From positions 1 to 8,434 of the forward strand of contig JAITFL010000009.1 in assembly GCA_031281385.1 (NCBI GenBank): a DNA stretch of 8,434 bases, in the 5' to 3' direction. Below the pieces are notes generated by a model. The model was not told the origin of the DNA, did not search any database, and saw only the letters and a list, made by a program, of their open reading frames with translations. Both the position numbers and the translations under genes were made by a program. Of the stretch, positions 1 through 5,352 are shown piece after piece. Position 1 is the stretch's first letter. Every line of letters starts with the position of its first letter. This DNA is from Holophagales bacterium (GTDB lineage Bacteria > Acidobacteriota > Holophagae > Holophagales > Holophagaceae).

Positions 1-113
1 GGCTCGTTGCGCCTGATTCTATCTTTCGTGCTCGGGACAAACACTCTTGTAATTTGGCCCATTCAGCGCCGGGTCATGGAGCCCGCCCGGATGCTAACTG
101 GGGGTCCGCTCAG

Positions 114-175
114 GGCTGCCCCGCATCTAGTGTTGCTAGTAAGCGCGTTGTTGCGGGGCAGCCTTTCGCTGCCCC
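114..175. repeat. Competing GC-rich inverted repeats
   Basis: A perfect 12-bp inverted repeat pairs 114-125 (GGCTGCCCCGCA) with 152-163 across a 26-base loop. A second stem uses part of the same right arm: 155-162 (GGGGCAGC) pairs with 168-175 (GCTGCCCC) across a 5-base loop. The two stems cannot form together. Neither is followed by a T run on either strand, so they do not look like intrinsic terminators. No flanking gene tells what they do. Confidence 0.6.
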
Positions 176-215
176 CCAGACCCCCGGTACTCGCCTCGCT
201 AACTGCCCTATGCAG

Positions 216-337
216 GGGCTGATACATGGGTACGACTCCGATGAGCGGGTGGATGCTCGGGGTGGCGCCGATGAATGGGCGGATACATGGGCATGGCTTC
301 GATGGGCTGGTGGATGCTCGGGGTGGCTTCGATGAAA
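216..337. repeat. Tandem minisatellite: two 61-bp units, each made of two ~30-bp halves
   Basis: Two head-to-tail copies of 61 bp (216-276 and 277-337) share blocks such as GATACATGGG (221 and 282) and GATGCTCGGGGTGGC (252 and 313), each exactly 61 bases apart. Each unit splits into two related halves. The anchor CGATG occurs at 239, 269, 300 and 330, giving spacings of 30, 31 and 30. The array is therefore four diverged ~30-bp repeats with a higher-order 61-bp period. There are no unique spacers, so it is not a CRISPR array. The period is out of frame, so it is unlikely to encode a repeat protein. Confidence 0.8.
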
Positions 338-386
338 GGTTTGCAAGCTGGAAAATGACTTCGATAGAGTTTTCTCATGCTGGGAC

Positions 387-413
387 AGTGCTTCGTTCAG
401 CGCTTGGTTTTTT
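387..413 (+). terminator. Possible weak intrinsic terminator
   Basis: AGTGCT (387-392) can pair with AGCGCT (399-404), six pairs including one G-U, across a 6-base loop. A run of six T follows at 408-413 after a 3-base gap. The stem is short and no plus-strand gene ends just upstream, so this may be chance. Confidence 0.2.
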
Positions 414-559
414 GGATTCTGGCTTCGGGGTAGGCGATACATGCGGCAACAGTATCCGTCCAGTGCTGGATGCTCAATCCGCCATTAAACATTCAACGCG
501 GCGCAGCCGCCTCAAAACGAAGCCGAGCGGAGGCAAAACGCCCAGATTGCCAAAACCTG

Positions 560-619
560 CCAACGTGTTGCAACGGCCCACGTTGGGGTCTCGCGTATCC
601 AAGCGCCAGCGCAGGATAC
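560..619 (-). other. Two adjacent stem-loops downstream of ribA
   Basis: A perfect 8-bp inverted repeat pairs 560-567 (CCAACGTG) with 579-586 (CACGTTGG), 11-base loop. Next to it GTATCC (595-600) pairs with GGATAC (614-619), and the loop holds two GCGC tetramers that can pair further. Read on the minus strand they lie 67-126 bases past the ribA stop. The outer one is followed by CAGGTTTT, a poor T tract. They could end or stabilise the ribA transcript, but a classical terminator is not shown. Confidence 0.35.
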
Positions 620-633
620 CGAGAATTTCCAGT

Positions 634-658
634 ATTGTCCATTGTCCATTGTCAATTG
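634..658. repeat. Heptamer tandem repeat (ATTGTCC)
   Basis: ATTGTCC at 634-640 and 641-647, then ATTGTCA at 648-654 and a partial ATTG at 655-658: about 3.5 copies with a strict 7-base period. A 10-bp palindrome, TTGGATCCAA (656-665), abuts it. The array ends 28 bases beyond the ribA stop. Confidence 0.75.
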
Positions 659-685
659 GATCCAAGCGCTCCCACCCCTTCAGAG

Positions 686-1348
686 TTATTCCTCAAACCT
701 CATCAGATGTCCGCTCTTGCGGGCCTTCGTCTTTAGGTAGCTCAGGTTCTGCGCTGTCTGGCCCACTTGGTGTGACTCTCGGTTGACGCTGATGCCCGCC
801 GATTTCAGGGCGTCCATCTTTTTGGGGTTGTTGGTCAGTAGGTTCACTTTCGTTATGCCGAAAAAGCGCAGCATCTCTACTGCGGATTCGTAAGTTCTAA
901 GGTCGTCCTCGAAGCCAAGGTGCAGGTTGGCCTCCACTGTGTCCATGCCTTGCTCCTGCAGGCCGTACGCCTTTAGCTTGTTGAGAAGGCCGATGCCTCT
1001 GCCCTCCTGTCTAAGATAAATAACCATGCCGCCAAACTCGGCTATGTGCTTGAGCGCGGCCTCCAACTGGGCGCGGCAGTCGCACTTTAGGCTGCCAAGC
1101 ACGTCGCCAGTCCAACATTCACTGTGGATCCGTAGGTTTATCCGCTTCCTTGCGTCTATTTCGCCCGCGACTATTGCCAAATGCTCTTTCCCCGTCTTTT
1201 TTTCCAAGAACCCATAGACGCTGAACCCGCCGAAAATGGAAGGCACCTTGGCCTTGGCTATGAATGGCACGGATTCGGTTTCCAGCCTCTCTATGGCTTC
1301 GAGCGATGGCGCGGCGCTGGGATGCGTTTTTGGCGGTAGGTCGGGCAT
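686..1348 (-). CDS. ribA: GTP cyclohydrolase II (riboflavin biosynthesis)
   Basis: A cytoplasmic Zn enzyme that converts GTP to 2,5-diamino-6-ribosylamino-4(3H)-pyrimidinone 5'-phosphate, formate and pyrophosphate, the first committed step to riboflavin. The 220-aa product covers the full family domain with about 20 extra N-terminal residues. The zinc cysteines are Cys78, Cys89 and Cys91 (C-x10-C-x-C, in HSEC and CDC). The YLRQEGRGIGL motif lies at 111-121, the catalytic-type Tyr in KAY at 128, Asp149 and Arg151 in DDLR, and LLTNNPKK at 170-177. All match E. coli RibA landmarks. It is the stand-alone GCH II form, not a RibBA fusion. The ATG at 1348 is the first after an in-frame TAA and lacks a clear Shine-Dalgarno. 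Near the C-terminus the usual ERVPL-type segment is replaced by NRESHQVGQ. It lies 115 bp downstream of the 70-aa gene on the same strand. No FMN riboswitch is visible upstream. Confidence 0.96.
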   Translation of the reverse strand: MPDLPPKTHPSAAPSLEAIERLETESVPFIAKAKVPSIFGGFSVYGFLEKKTGKEHLAIVAGEIDARKRINLRIHSECWTGDVLGSLKCDCRAQLEAALKHIAEFGGMVIYLRQEGRGIGLLNKLKAYGLQEQGMDTVEANLHLGFEDDLRTYESAVEMLRFFGITKVNLLTNNPKKMDALKSAGISVNRESHQVGQTAQNLSYLKTKARKSGHLMRFEE

Positions 1349-1399
1349 GATTATTTAGTTTACACCGCTGGGATTTTTACCGCCAGAGCGGATTTGACG

Positions 1400-1420
1400 G
1401 CGGCACTGCCGCGCAGCGGC
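1400..1420. other. Alternating short hairpin arms upstream of ribA
   Basis: Three 5-base arms, GCGGC (1400-1404), GCCGC (1408-1412) and GCGGC (1416-1420), are separated by 3-base spacers, so the middle arm can pair with either neighbour. A related GCGGC/GCCGC pair with a 3-base loop occurs at 498-510. On the minus strand this lies between the end of the 70-aa gene and the ribA start. It may be an attenuation-like structure or simply GC-rich spacer. Confidence 0.35.
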
Positions 1421-1463
1421 CAACAACCACTTTTTTGTCCAGTTAAGTATTTGGACGGGTTCT

Positions 1464-1676
1464 TCATCCCGGGCATTTTGTTTCCGCCTTGACCAATTCC
1501 CTGACGCTATGGCTGGAAACGAGTATCCGCCTACGCCCGCTGGGGCAGGCCTTTACGCGAATCACCACCAGCGGGCAATCAGTCCGGCAAAACACGTCGC
1601 GGAAGTAAGGTGCGCTGTAGCCCACCATCTCCGCGGCTTCCCTTACGCTGATCCATTCGGCTGTTGTCTTGTTCAT
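1464..1676 (-). CDS. Small excisionase/MerR-like helix-turn-helix protein
   Basis: The predicted product is 70 aa. I chose the ATG at 1676 because GGAG sits 6 bases upstream; an in-frame TTG at 1712 would add 12 residues but has no ribosome binding site. The segment EWISVREAAEMVGYSAPYF (residues 7-25) has the pattern of a winged-helix HTH of the excisionase/AlpA/MerR type: a short strand, a first helix with an EAA core, a turn at G-Y and a recognition helix. Basic residues and RRRI follow where the wing would be. There is no ligand-binding or catalytic domain. It lies 94 bp downstream of the 81-aa gene on the same strand with the same GGAG plus 6-base start signal, so the two are probably cotranscribed. 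Such proteins often regulate or excise mobile DNA. The target is unknown, though the palindrome at 2034-2053 is an obvious candidate. Confidence 0.68.
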   Translation of the reverse strand: MNKTTAEWISVREAAEMVGYSAPYFRDVFCRTDCPLVVIRVKACPSGRRRILVSSHSVRELVKAETKCPG

Positions 1677-1770
1677 ATTAGGCTCCGCATTGTTTAGTTG
1701 ATAGACGGACAAGAATTGAGGGGGTTCAAGCGCCGTGCTTGGATAGCCATTTCACTACATTCACTTGCTT

Positions 1771-2016
1771 TCATGGAAATATCTCCAGATCCACGACTGA
1801 TATTTCAACTTCGTCTCCATTCCTCAGCCCCGCCCAAAGGGGAAAGATGTTTTTCTCTATCCCGTCGCAGAGCGCGGCAAGCACAATGTTAGTGGCCCTC
1901 GAGCGGCACAGTTGGTCGTTGAAGGTCACCTTCAGCCTGATGTTGAATACTTGGTAGCGCATGTCCAACATAGAGGCCAAGAGGCTCTTTTCTGTTTGGG
2001 TCGTGTCGGGTGGCAT
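1771..2016 (-). CDS. Hypothetical protein, 81 aa, first gene of a small operon
   Basis: I do not recognise this family. I chose the ATG at 2016 because GGAG lies 6 bases upstream and it leaves a leader of roughly 18 bases from the predicted promoter. An ATG four codons further out (2028) has no Shine-Dalgarno and would be almost leaderless. The protein has a polar start (PPDTTQTEK), then alternating hydrophobic stretches (YQVFNIRLKVTF, NIVLAALCDGI, EVEISVVDLEIF) that suggest a compact alpha/beta fold with beta strands at both ends of the core and one helix. It contains two Cys and no signal peptide or membrane segment. The operator-like promoter just upstream and the HTH gene just downstream suggest a regulated two-gene module, perhaps left by a mobile element. 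Function is unknown. Confidence 0.6.
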   Translation of the reverse strand: MPPDTTQTEKSLLASMLDMRYQVFNIRLKVTFNDQLCRSRATNIVLAALCDGIEKNIFPLWAGLRNGDEVEISVVDLEIFP

Positions 2017-2033
2017 GTCGATCTCCATCAGTA

Positions 2034-2069
2034 TTTGTCTAGATTAAGACAAAATGTCTAAATTGTCAA
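2034..2069 (-). promoter_or_regulatory. Promoter with overlapping operator-like palindrome for the small-gene operon
   Basis: On the minus strand TTGACA (2064-2069) is followed after 17 bases by TAATCT (2041-2046), a perfect -35 and a fair -10. The -10 fills the 6-base gap of a perfect palindrome, TTTGTCT (2034-2040) and AGACAAA (2047-2053). TGTCTA is also repeated directly at 2036 and 2055, 19 bases apart. A protein bound to the palindrome would cover the -10, as in an autorepressed promoter. The predicted transcript starts near 2034, about 18 bases before the chosen ATG. The natural candidate repressor is the 70-aa HTH protein, which is inference. Confidence 0.6.
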
Positions 2070-2112
2070 CCAATTTTTTCATTTAGTTAATTGATGAAAT
2101 GATTAATGTTGA

Positions 2113-2141
2113 ATTATAGCCCTTCCCGTAGGGAATGGCAC
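2113..2141 (-). promoter_or_regulatory. Outward promoter in the left terminal repeat
   Basis: On the minus strand GTGCCA (2136-2141) and TATAAT (2113-2118) are separated by exactly 17 bases (2119-2135). This is the mirror image of the promoter in the right terminus. It points toward the 81-aa gene and would read through that gene's own operator/promoter region. Confidence 0.5.
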
Positions 2142-2294
2142 GGAGTGCATAGGCTGCGCCGAGAGTGAAGCGAGCCGCCCAGTGGGATGCTGAGGCTGTC
2201 GTTGAAGCGCAAACCCGCTCGCCGCGATGGGTTAACCGCACCTCCACAAGGCGGGGAGCGGAACGGATAGCGCAGCCGTAATCTATGAGAGCCG

Positions 2295-2323
2295 GTGCCA
2301 ATCAATAGGGGAAACGCTATAAT
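2295..2323 (+). promoter_or_regulatory. Outward promoter in the right terminal repeat, likely driving the S9D peptidase gene
   Basis: GTGCCA (2295-2300, four of six consensus bases) and a perfect TATAAT (2318-2323) are spaced by 17 bases. Transcription would start near 2330 and give an untranslated leader of about 140 bases before the ATG at 2472. No better promoter was seen in 2324-2471. Confidence 0.6.
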
Positions 2324-2460
2324 AGTTGTCAATCTGTGCCACACAATGCGGCCAGCCAACCAATTTCAGCTGGGAACAATGCTTTCTTCAACGCTAGATG
2401 CTCAACAATATTGCCTTTTATCTGTCAAATGTAGATCATGGTCTATCATGTCCAACTTTT

Positions 2461-2466
2461 GGGGGG
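2461..2466 (+). promoter_or_regulatory. Unusual all-G ribosome binding site
   Basis: Six consecutive G end 5 bases before the ATG at 2472, the right distance for a Shine-Dalgarno. Pairing with the anti-SD would need G-U wobbles. It supports the 2472 start over the earlier in-frame GTG (2295) or ATG (2448). Confidence 0.45.
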
Positions 2467-2471
2467 TTCTA

Positions 2472-5273
2472 ATGCACAGCCGCGCACTGAATGATTCGTT
2501 GCGTAACATCATTTGCTCGGGGCTTATGGTTGGCGCTTTTGCAAGCGTTGCCGCCATTGCCCAGGCGCCCGGCGGGGGGGCGGCCCAGGCCGCGCCAAAG
2601 CCCAAGCCACACCCGGCTGACGCCATCTTGCACCATGAGGGCTACGCCAAGCCCCCTGCGGCGCTGGCCGAGGCGGTTAATGCCCCAAGACACGAAAACA
2701 TCAACCTGACATCGTTGAGCCCCAACAGGGCTTGGTACTGCGTCGAGATGGGGGACGGGCCAGTTTCTATAGATATAATGTCCAAGCCATTTCATGAGCT
2801 GGGCGGGCTGTTCGTTGACTACAGGGCCAACCGCAGCAGGTCACTGACGATCCGCAACAACGCAGGCATCCAGTTCATCTCCACCGTTGACGGCAGCAAA
2901 AGGGTGGTGCAGCTTCCCGCTGGGGCCAGGACGTCCAACGCCACTTGGTCGCCCGATGGAAACACCTTGGCTTTTTATGTTCACACCAACGACGCGACGC
3001 ATATATGGGTGGCAGAGCCTTCAACGGCAAAGGCCAGGCAGCTCACCACAAAGCCGGTTCTGGCAACCTTGGTGACGGGCATCGAATTTTCTGGCGACGG
3101 CAGGCAGGTTTTTGCCGTCCTGATTCCAGACGGCAGGCCCCCAATGCCCATTCAACCGGCCATCGCAACGGGTCCAGTGGTAAAGACTGCGGAAGATTTG
3201 CAGAAAAGGCATTTGAGAAACTTTGCCAGCCTCATGTCCACGCCGCACGAGTTTCAGTTGTTTGAATGGCACGCCACTGGCCAATTGGTGGCCATAGACA
3301 TTGCCAGCAGGGCGACCCGCAAGATAGGGCAGCCAAAGATGGTGCGTTCCGTAAGCCCATCAATTGACGGCAGGCACGCCATAGTAACTACGATCACCAA
3401 ACCCTTTTCGTATGTTGTCCCATTTGGCAATTTTGCCTCTGTGGAAGAAATATGGGACGGCGACGGCAAGGCTCTGGCCAAGCTGAACGAAAACGAGCTC
3501 AACTTGGGCACGGCCCCGGCGCAGGGCCCCAACATGGGTGACGATGCGGGATCAGGCGCAGGGCAGAACCAGCAGGGCAAGAGGGAGATAGCTTGGCGCA
3601 CCGATGGGCAGGGTCTCACTTTTTTGGAGCAGGACGCTCCCCCGCCGCCCAAAGAGGGGCAGGATCAGGGCCAAGACCAAGGCGCTGCGGCTCCACCCGC
3701 TCCGCCTGATCCACCGCCGCCCCCGCCACCCCAAGGTGCTAGGCAGGGCCGACGGGGGGCTGGTGGCGGCCAAGGCGGCGACGCCCCGCAGCGGGCGGAC
3801 AAGGCAAAGCAATGGCTGCCGCCATTTGGGGAAGGCGACGTGAAGGTGGTCTATGAAAACTCGACGCGCATGACGGGACACAGGTACTCGCCAGACATGG
3901 GCATCATCTTCTTTTCGGAGAGGACGGGTCAAGACAACGTTGAAGCAGCAGTTTATCTCAGTGATCCCACAAACAAATACACGCTTTCGCGCACCCGCGC
4001 CAACGACAGGGACGCAGATCCAGTTGGCACGCTGGTTTCGGCGAGAAGCAGGGGCATAGCGGCAGGCGGGCCGGGCGGTGGCGGCGGGCGCTTTGCGGGC
4101 ATTAGCCGCACATCCAGCCCCGTGCTTTTGTCCGCCGATGGTTCTTCCGTGTTTTACGCTGGCACGATAAACGACAAAAATCCGCTGGAAGTGGGGCCAA
4201 AGACCTTCGTTGACAAGGTGGAGATAAAGACAGGCGAAAAAAAGCGCGTGTTCGAGAGCGACAACGATGGCGTGTATGAGCGCATCGCGGCGGTACTAGA
4301 CCCCGAAAGAGACAACTACATCATAGCCAAGAGTTCGCCCACTCAGACAACGCAGTTCTATAGGATGGACGGCAGCAAGCGCGTGCAGCTAACAAACAAC
4401 AAAGACCTTTTCCCCGACCTCACCCGCGCCAAAAAGCACAGGTTCATGGTGGAGAGGGCCGATGGATTCAAATTCCGCGTGAATGTAACGCTGCCGGAGA
4501 ACTTTGTAGAGGGGTCAAAACTGCCGGCATTCTTCTGGTTCTACCCGTCCGAGTATGCCACGCAGGCTGACTATGACCGCACTTTGAGGAACTACAACAA
4601 AAACGAGTTCATCAACTACGGCAGCAGCGCAAAGCAGTTTTTCGTCCGCCTTGGCTACGCGGTTGTAGAGCCTGACTGCCCCATCGTTGGGCCCACTGGT
4701 CGCATGAATGACAACTACCCGCACGACCTGCGGAACACACTATCGGCCATCATAGACTTTTTGGACGCCAAGGGCATGATTGACCGCGCAAGGCTGGCCA
4801 TCGGCGGCCACAGCTATGGGGCCTTTTCGACTGTCAACGCAATGGTGCAGACTCCTTTCTTTAAGGCTGGCATTGCCGGGGACGGAGCCTACAACAGGAC
4901 GCTCACTCCGCTGGGATTCCAGAGCGAGAGGAGGGACTTTTGGGACGCCAGGGAGACATACTTGGCCATGTCGCCATTCCTCTACGCCAACAACCTGACC
5001 GGTGCGCTGCTCTTGTACCACGGGCTATTCGACCAAAACGTGGGGACAGACCCGATAAACTCGCCGCGCCTCTTCAACGCGCTGTCCGGCCTTGGCAAGC
5101 CGACGGCCATGTACCTGTACCCCCACGAAGACCACGGCCCAGCCGCAAAGGAGACGCTGCTAGACCTTTGGGCCAGATGGGCCGCGTGGTTGGACAAGTA
5201 TGTAATGAACCCAGCAAAGCCGGAGCCAAAGGTAGAAAAATCGGAGGAAGATGCCGCGCCAGCAAGGGATTAG
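2472..5273 (+). CDS. Exported S9D-family serine peptidase (glutamyl-endopeptidase-like)
   Basis: The product has 933 residues from the ATG at 2472, which puts a typical signal peptide first: a polar/basic start, a hydrophobic core at about 13-30, and a likely cut after AQA at 32. A beta-propeller region with SPNR and SPDG repeats spans roughly 60-600. The alpha/beta-hydrolase domain follows, with GGHSYG around Ser781, Asp854 in GLFDQN and His888 in HEDHG, a complete catalytic triad. GAYNRTLTPLGFQ and MSPF are hallmarks shared with plant chloroplast glutamyl endopeptidases, which place it in MEROPS S9D rather than dipeptidyl or prolyl peptidases. Substrate preference (after Glu/Asp) is inferred from family. 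A Pro/Gln/Gly-rich insertion occupies about 388-447 and another Gly-rich patch lies near 535-545. It likely acts in the periplasm or outside the cell on peptides. It is a single gene, probably driven from the adjacent MITE-like terminus. Confidence 0.93.
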   Translation: MHSRALNDSLRNIICSGLMVGAFASVAAIAQAPGGGAAQAAPKPKPHPADAILHHEGYAKPPAALAEAVNAPRHENINLTSLSPNRAWYCVEMGDGPVSIDIMSKPFHELGGLFVDYRANRSRSLTIRNNAGIQFISTVDGSKRVVQLPAGARTSNATWSPDGNTLAFYVHTNDATHIWVAEPSTAKARQLTTKPVLATLVTGIEFSGDGRQVFAVLIPDGRPPMPIQPAIATGPVVKTAEDLQKRHLRNFASLMSTPHEFQLFEWHATGQLVAIDIASRATRKIGQPKMVRSVSPSIDGRHAIVTTITKPFSYVVPFGNFASVEEIWDGDGKALAKLNENELNLGTAPAQGPNMGDDAGSGAGQNQQGKREIAWRTDGQGLTFLEQDAPPPPKEGQDQGQDQGAAAPPAPPDPPPPPPPQGARQGRRGAGGGQGGDAPQRADKAKQWLPPFGEGDVKVVYENSTRMTGHRYSPDMGIIFFSERTGQDNVEAAVYLSDPTNKYTLSRTRANDRDADPVGTLVSARSRGIAAGGPGGGGGRFAGISRTSSPVLLSADGSSVFYAGTINDKNPLEVGPKTFVDKVEIKTGEKKRVFESDNDGVYERIAAVLDPERDNYIIAKSSPTQTTQFYRMDGSKRVQLTNNKDLFPDLTRAKKHRFMVERADGFKFRVNVTLPENFVEGSKLPAFFWFYPSEYATQADYDRTLRNYNKNEFINYGSSAKQFFVRLGYAVVEPDCPIVGPTGRMNDNYPHDLRNTLSAIIDFLDAKGMIDRARLAIGGHSYGAFSTVNAMVQTPFFKAGIAGDGAYNRTLTPLGFQSERRDFWDARETYLAMSPFLYANNLTGALLLYHGLFDQNVGTDPINSPRLFNALSGLGKPTAMYLYPHEDHGPAAKETLLDLWARWAAWLDKYVMNPAKPEPKVEKSEEDAAPARD

Positions 5274-5275
5274 TC

Positions 5276-5350
5276 TGTAGGGGCGGGGGCTACTGGCGGC
5301 TCTCTTACGTCTGGCCGCAAGCTCCTGATCTCTGGCCCCTAATCCCTACA
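5276..5350. terminator. Inverted repeats between convergent genes
   Basis: Between the peptidase stop (5273) and the tupB stop (5353), TGTAGGG (5276-5282) pairs perfectly with CCCTACA (5344-5350), and the overlapping TAGGGGC (5278-5284) pairs with GCCCCTA (5335-5341). A GCGGC/GCCGC pair lies inside the loop. The position suits a shared two-way terminator, but there is no T tract on either strand. Confidence 0.35.
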
Positions 5351-5352
5351 AC

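Larger units (their letters stand above)
1..685. other. Non-coding repeat-rich stretch with no credible gene
   Basis: Several reading frames are open here, including one open from the window edge to about 222 and one covering 226-786. None shows a recognisable domain, a ribosome binding site or codon use like the neighbouring genes. They are crossed by inverted repeats and by a tandem repeat whose 61-base period is not a multiple of three, so a repeat unit changes reading frame from copy to copy. The stretch lies downstream of ribA on the minus strand. Its contents are the hairpins, minisatellite and heptamer repeats listed separately. A degraded gene that I cannot recognise remains possible. 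Confidence 0.6.
2113..2323. mobile_element. MITE-like element with imperfect terminal inverted repeats
   Basis: The left end (2113 rightward) and the reverse complement of the right end (2323 leftward) both begin ATTATAGC. They agree at 24 of the first 31 positions without gaps, including TTCCC and TGGCAC blocks. With small gaps the match continues through CATAG and GGCTGCGC (2152-2159 against 2270-2277). Weaker similarity extends further in, so the whole 211 bp could fold into a long imperfect hairpin. The element is GC-rich inside strongly AT-rich flanks, codes for nothing credible, and is bordered by GTTG on both sides (2108-2111 and 2325-2328), a possible 4-bp target duplication. A non-autonomous miniature transposon is the best reading; a structured RNA is the alternative. 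Confidence 0.6.

Noticed and set aside
1..222. Frame open from the window edge, possible 3' end of a gene
   Set aside because: It spans the 12-bp inverted repeat and has no recognisable protein sequence or gene-like codon use; too weak to call a partial gene.
216..337. CRISPR array
   Set aside because: Repeats are directly adjacent without unique spacers, diverged, and no cas gene is present.
226..786. 186-codon plus-strand open frame
   Set aside because: It runs through the minisatellite and the hairpins, overlaps the 3' end of ribA on the other strand, has no ribosome binding site and reads as low-information Arg/Ser/Pro-rich sequence.
1431..1456. Terminator for the 70-aa gene (GTCCA/TGGAC stem next to six T)
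   Set aside because: The T run precedes the stem on the plus strand and reads as A after the stem on the minus strand, so the orientation is wrong for the gene that ends here.
1349..1463. FMN riboswitch before ribA
   Set aside because: None of the conserved FMN-element segments is seen on the minus strand; only short GC-rich hairpins occur.
1464..2016. Calling the two small genes a toxin-antitoxin pair
   Set aside because: Gene size and promoter layout fit, but neither protein shows a toxin fold or motif that I can recognise.
2083..2359. Two overlapping minus-strand open frames of 72 and 81 codons
   Set aside because: Both lie almost wholly within the inverted-repeat element, and its palindromic structure explains the sequence better than a protein.
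3254..3932. Long antisense open frames opposite the peptidase gene
   Set aside because: They are shadows of a GC-rich gene; the plus strand carries the full catalytic and propeller signature.
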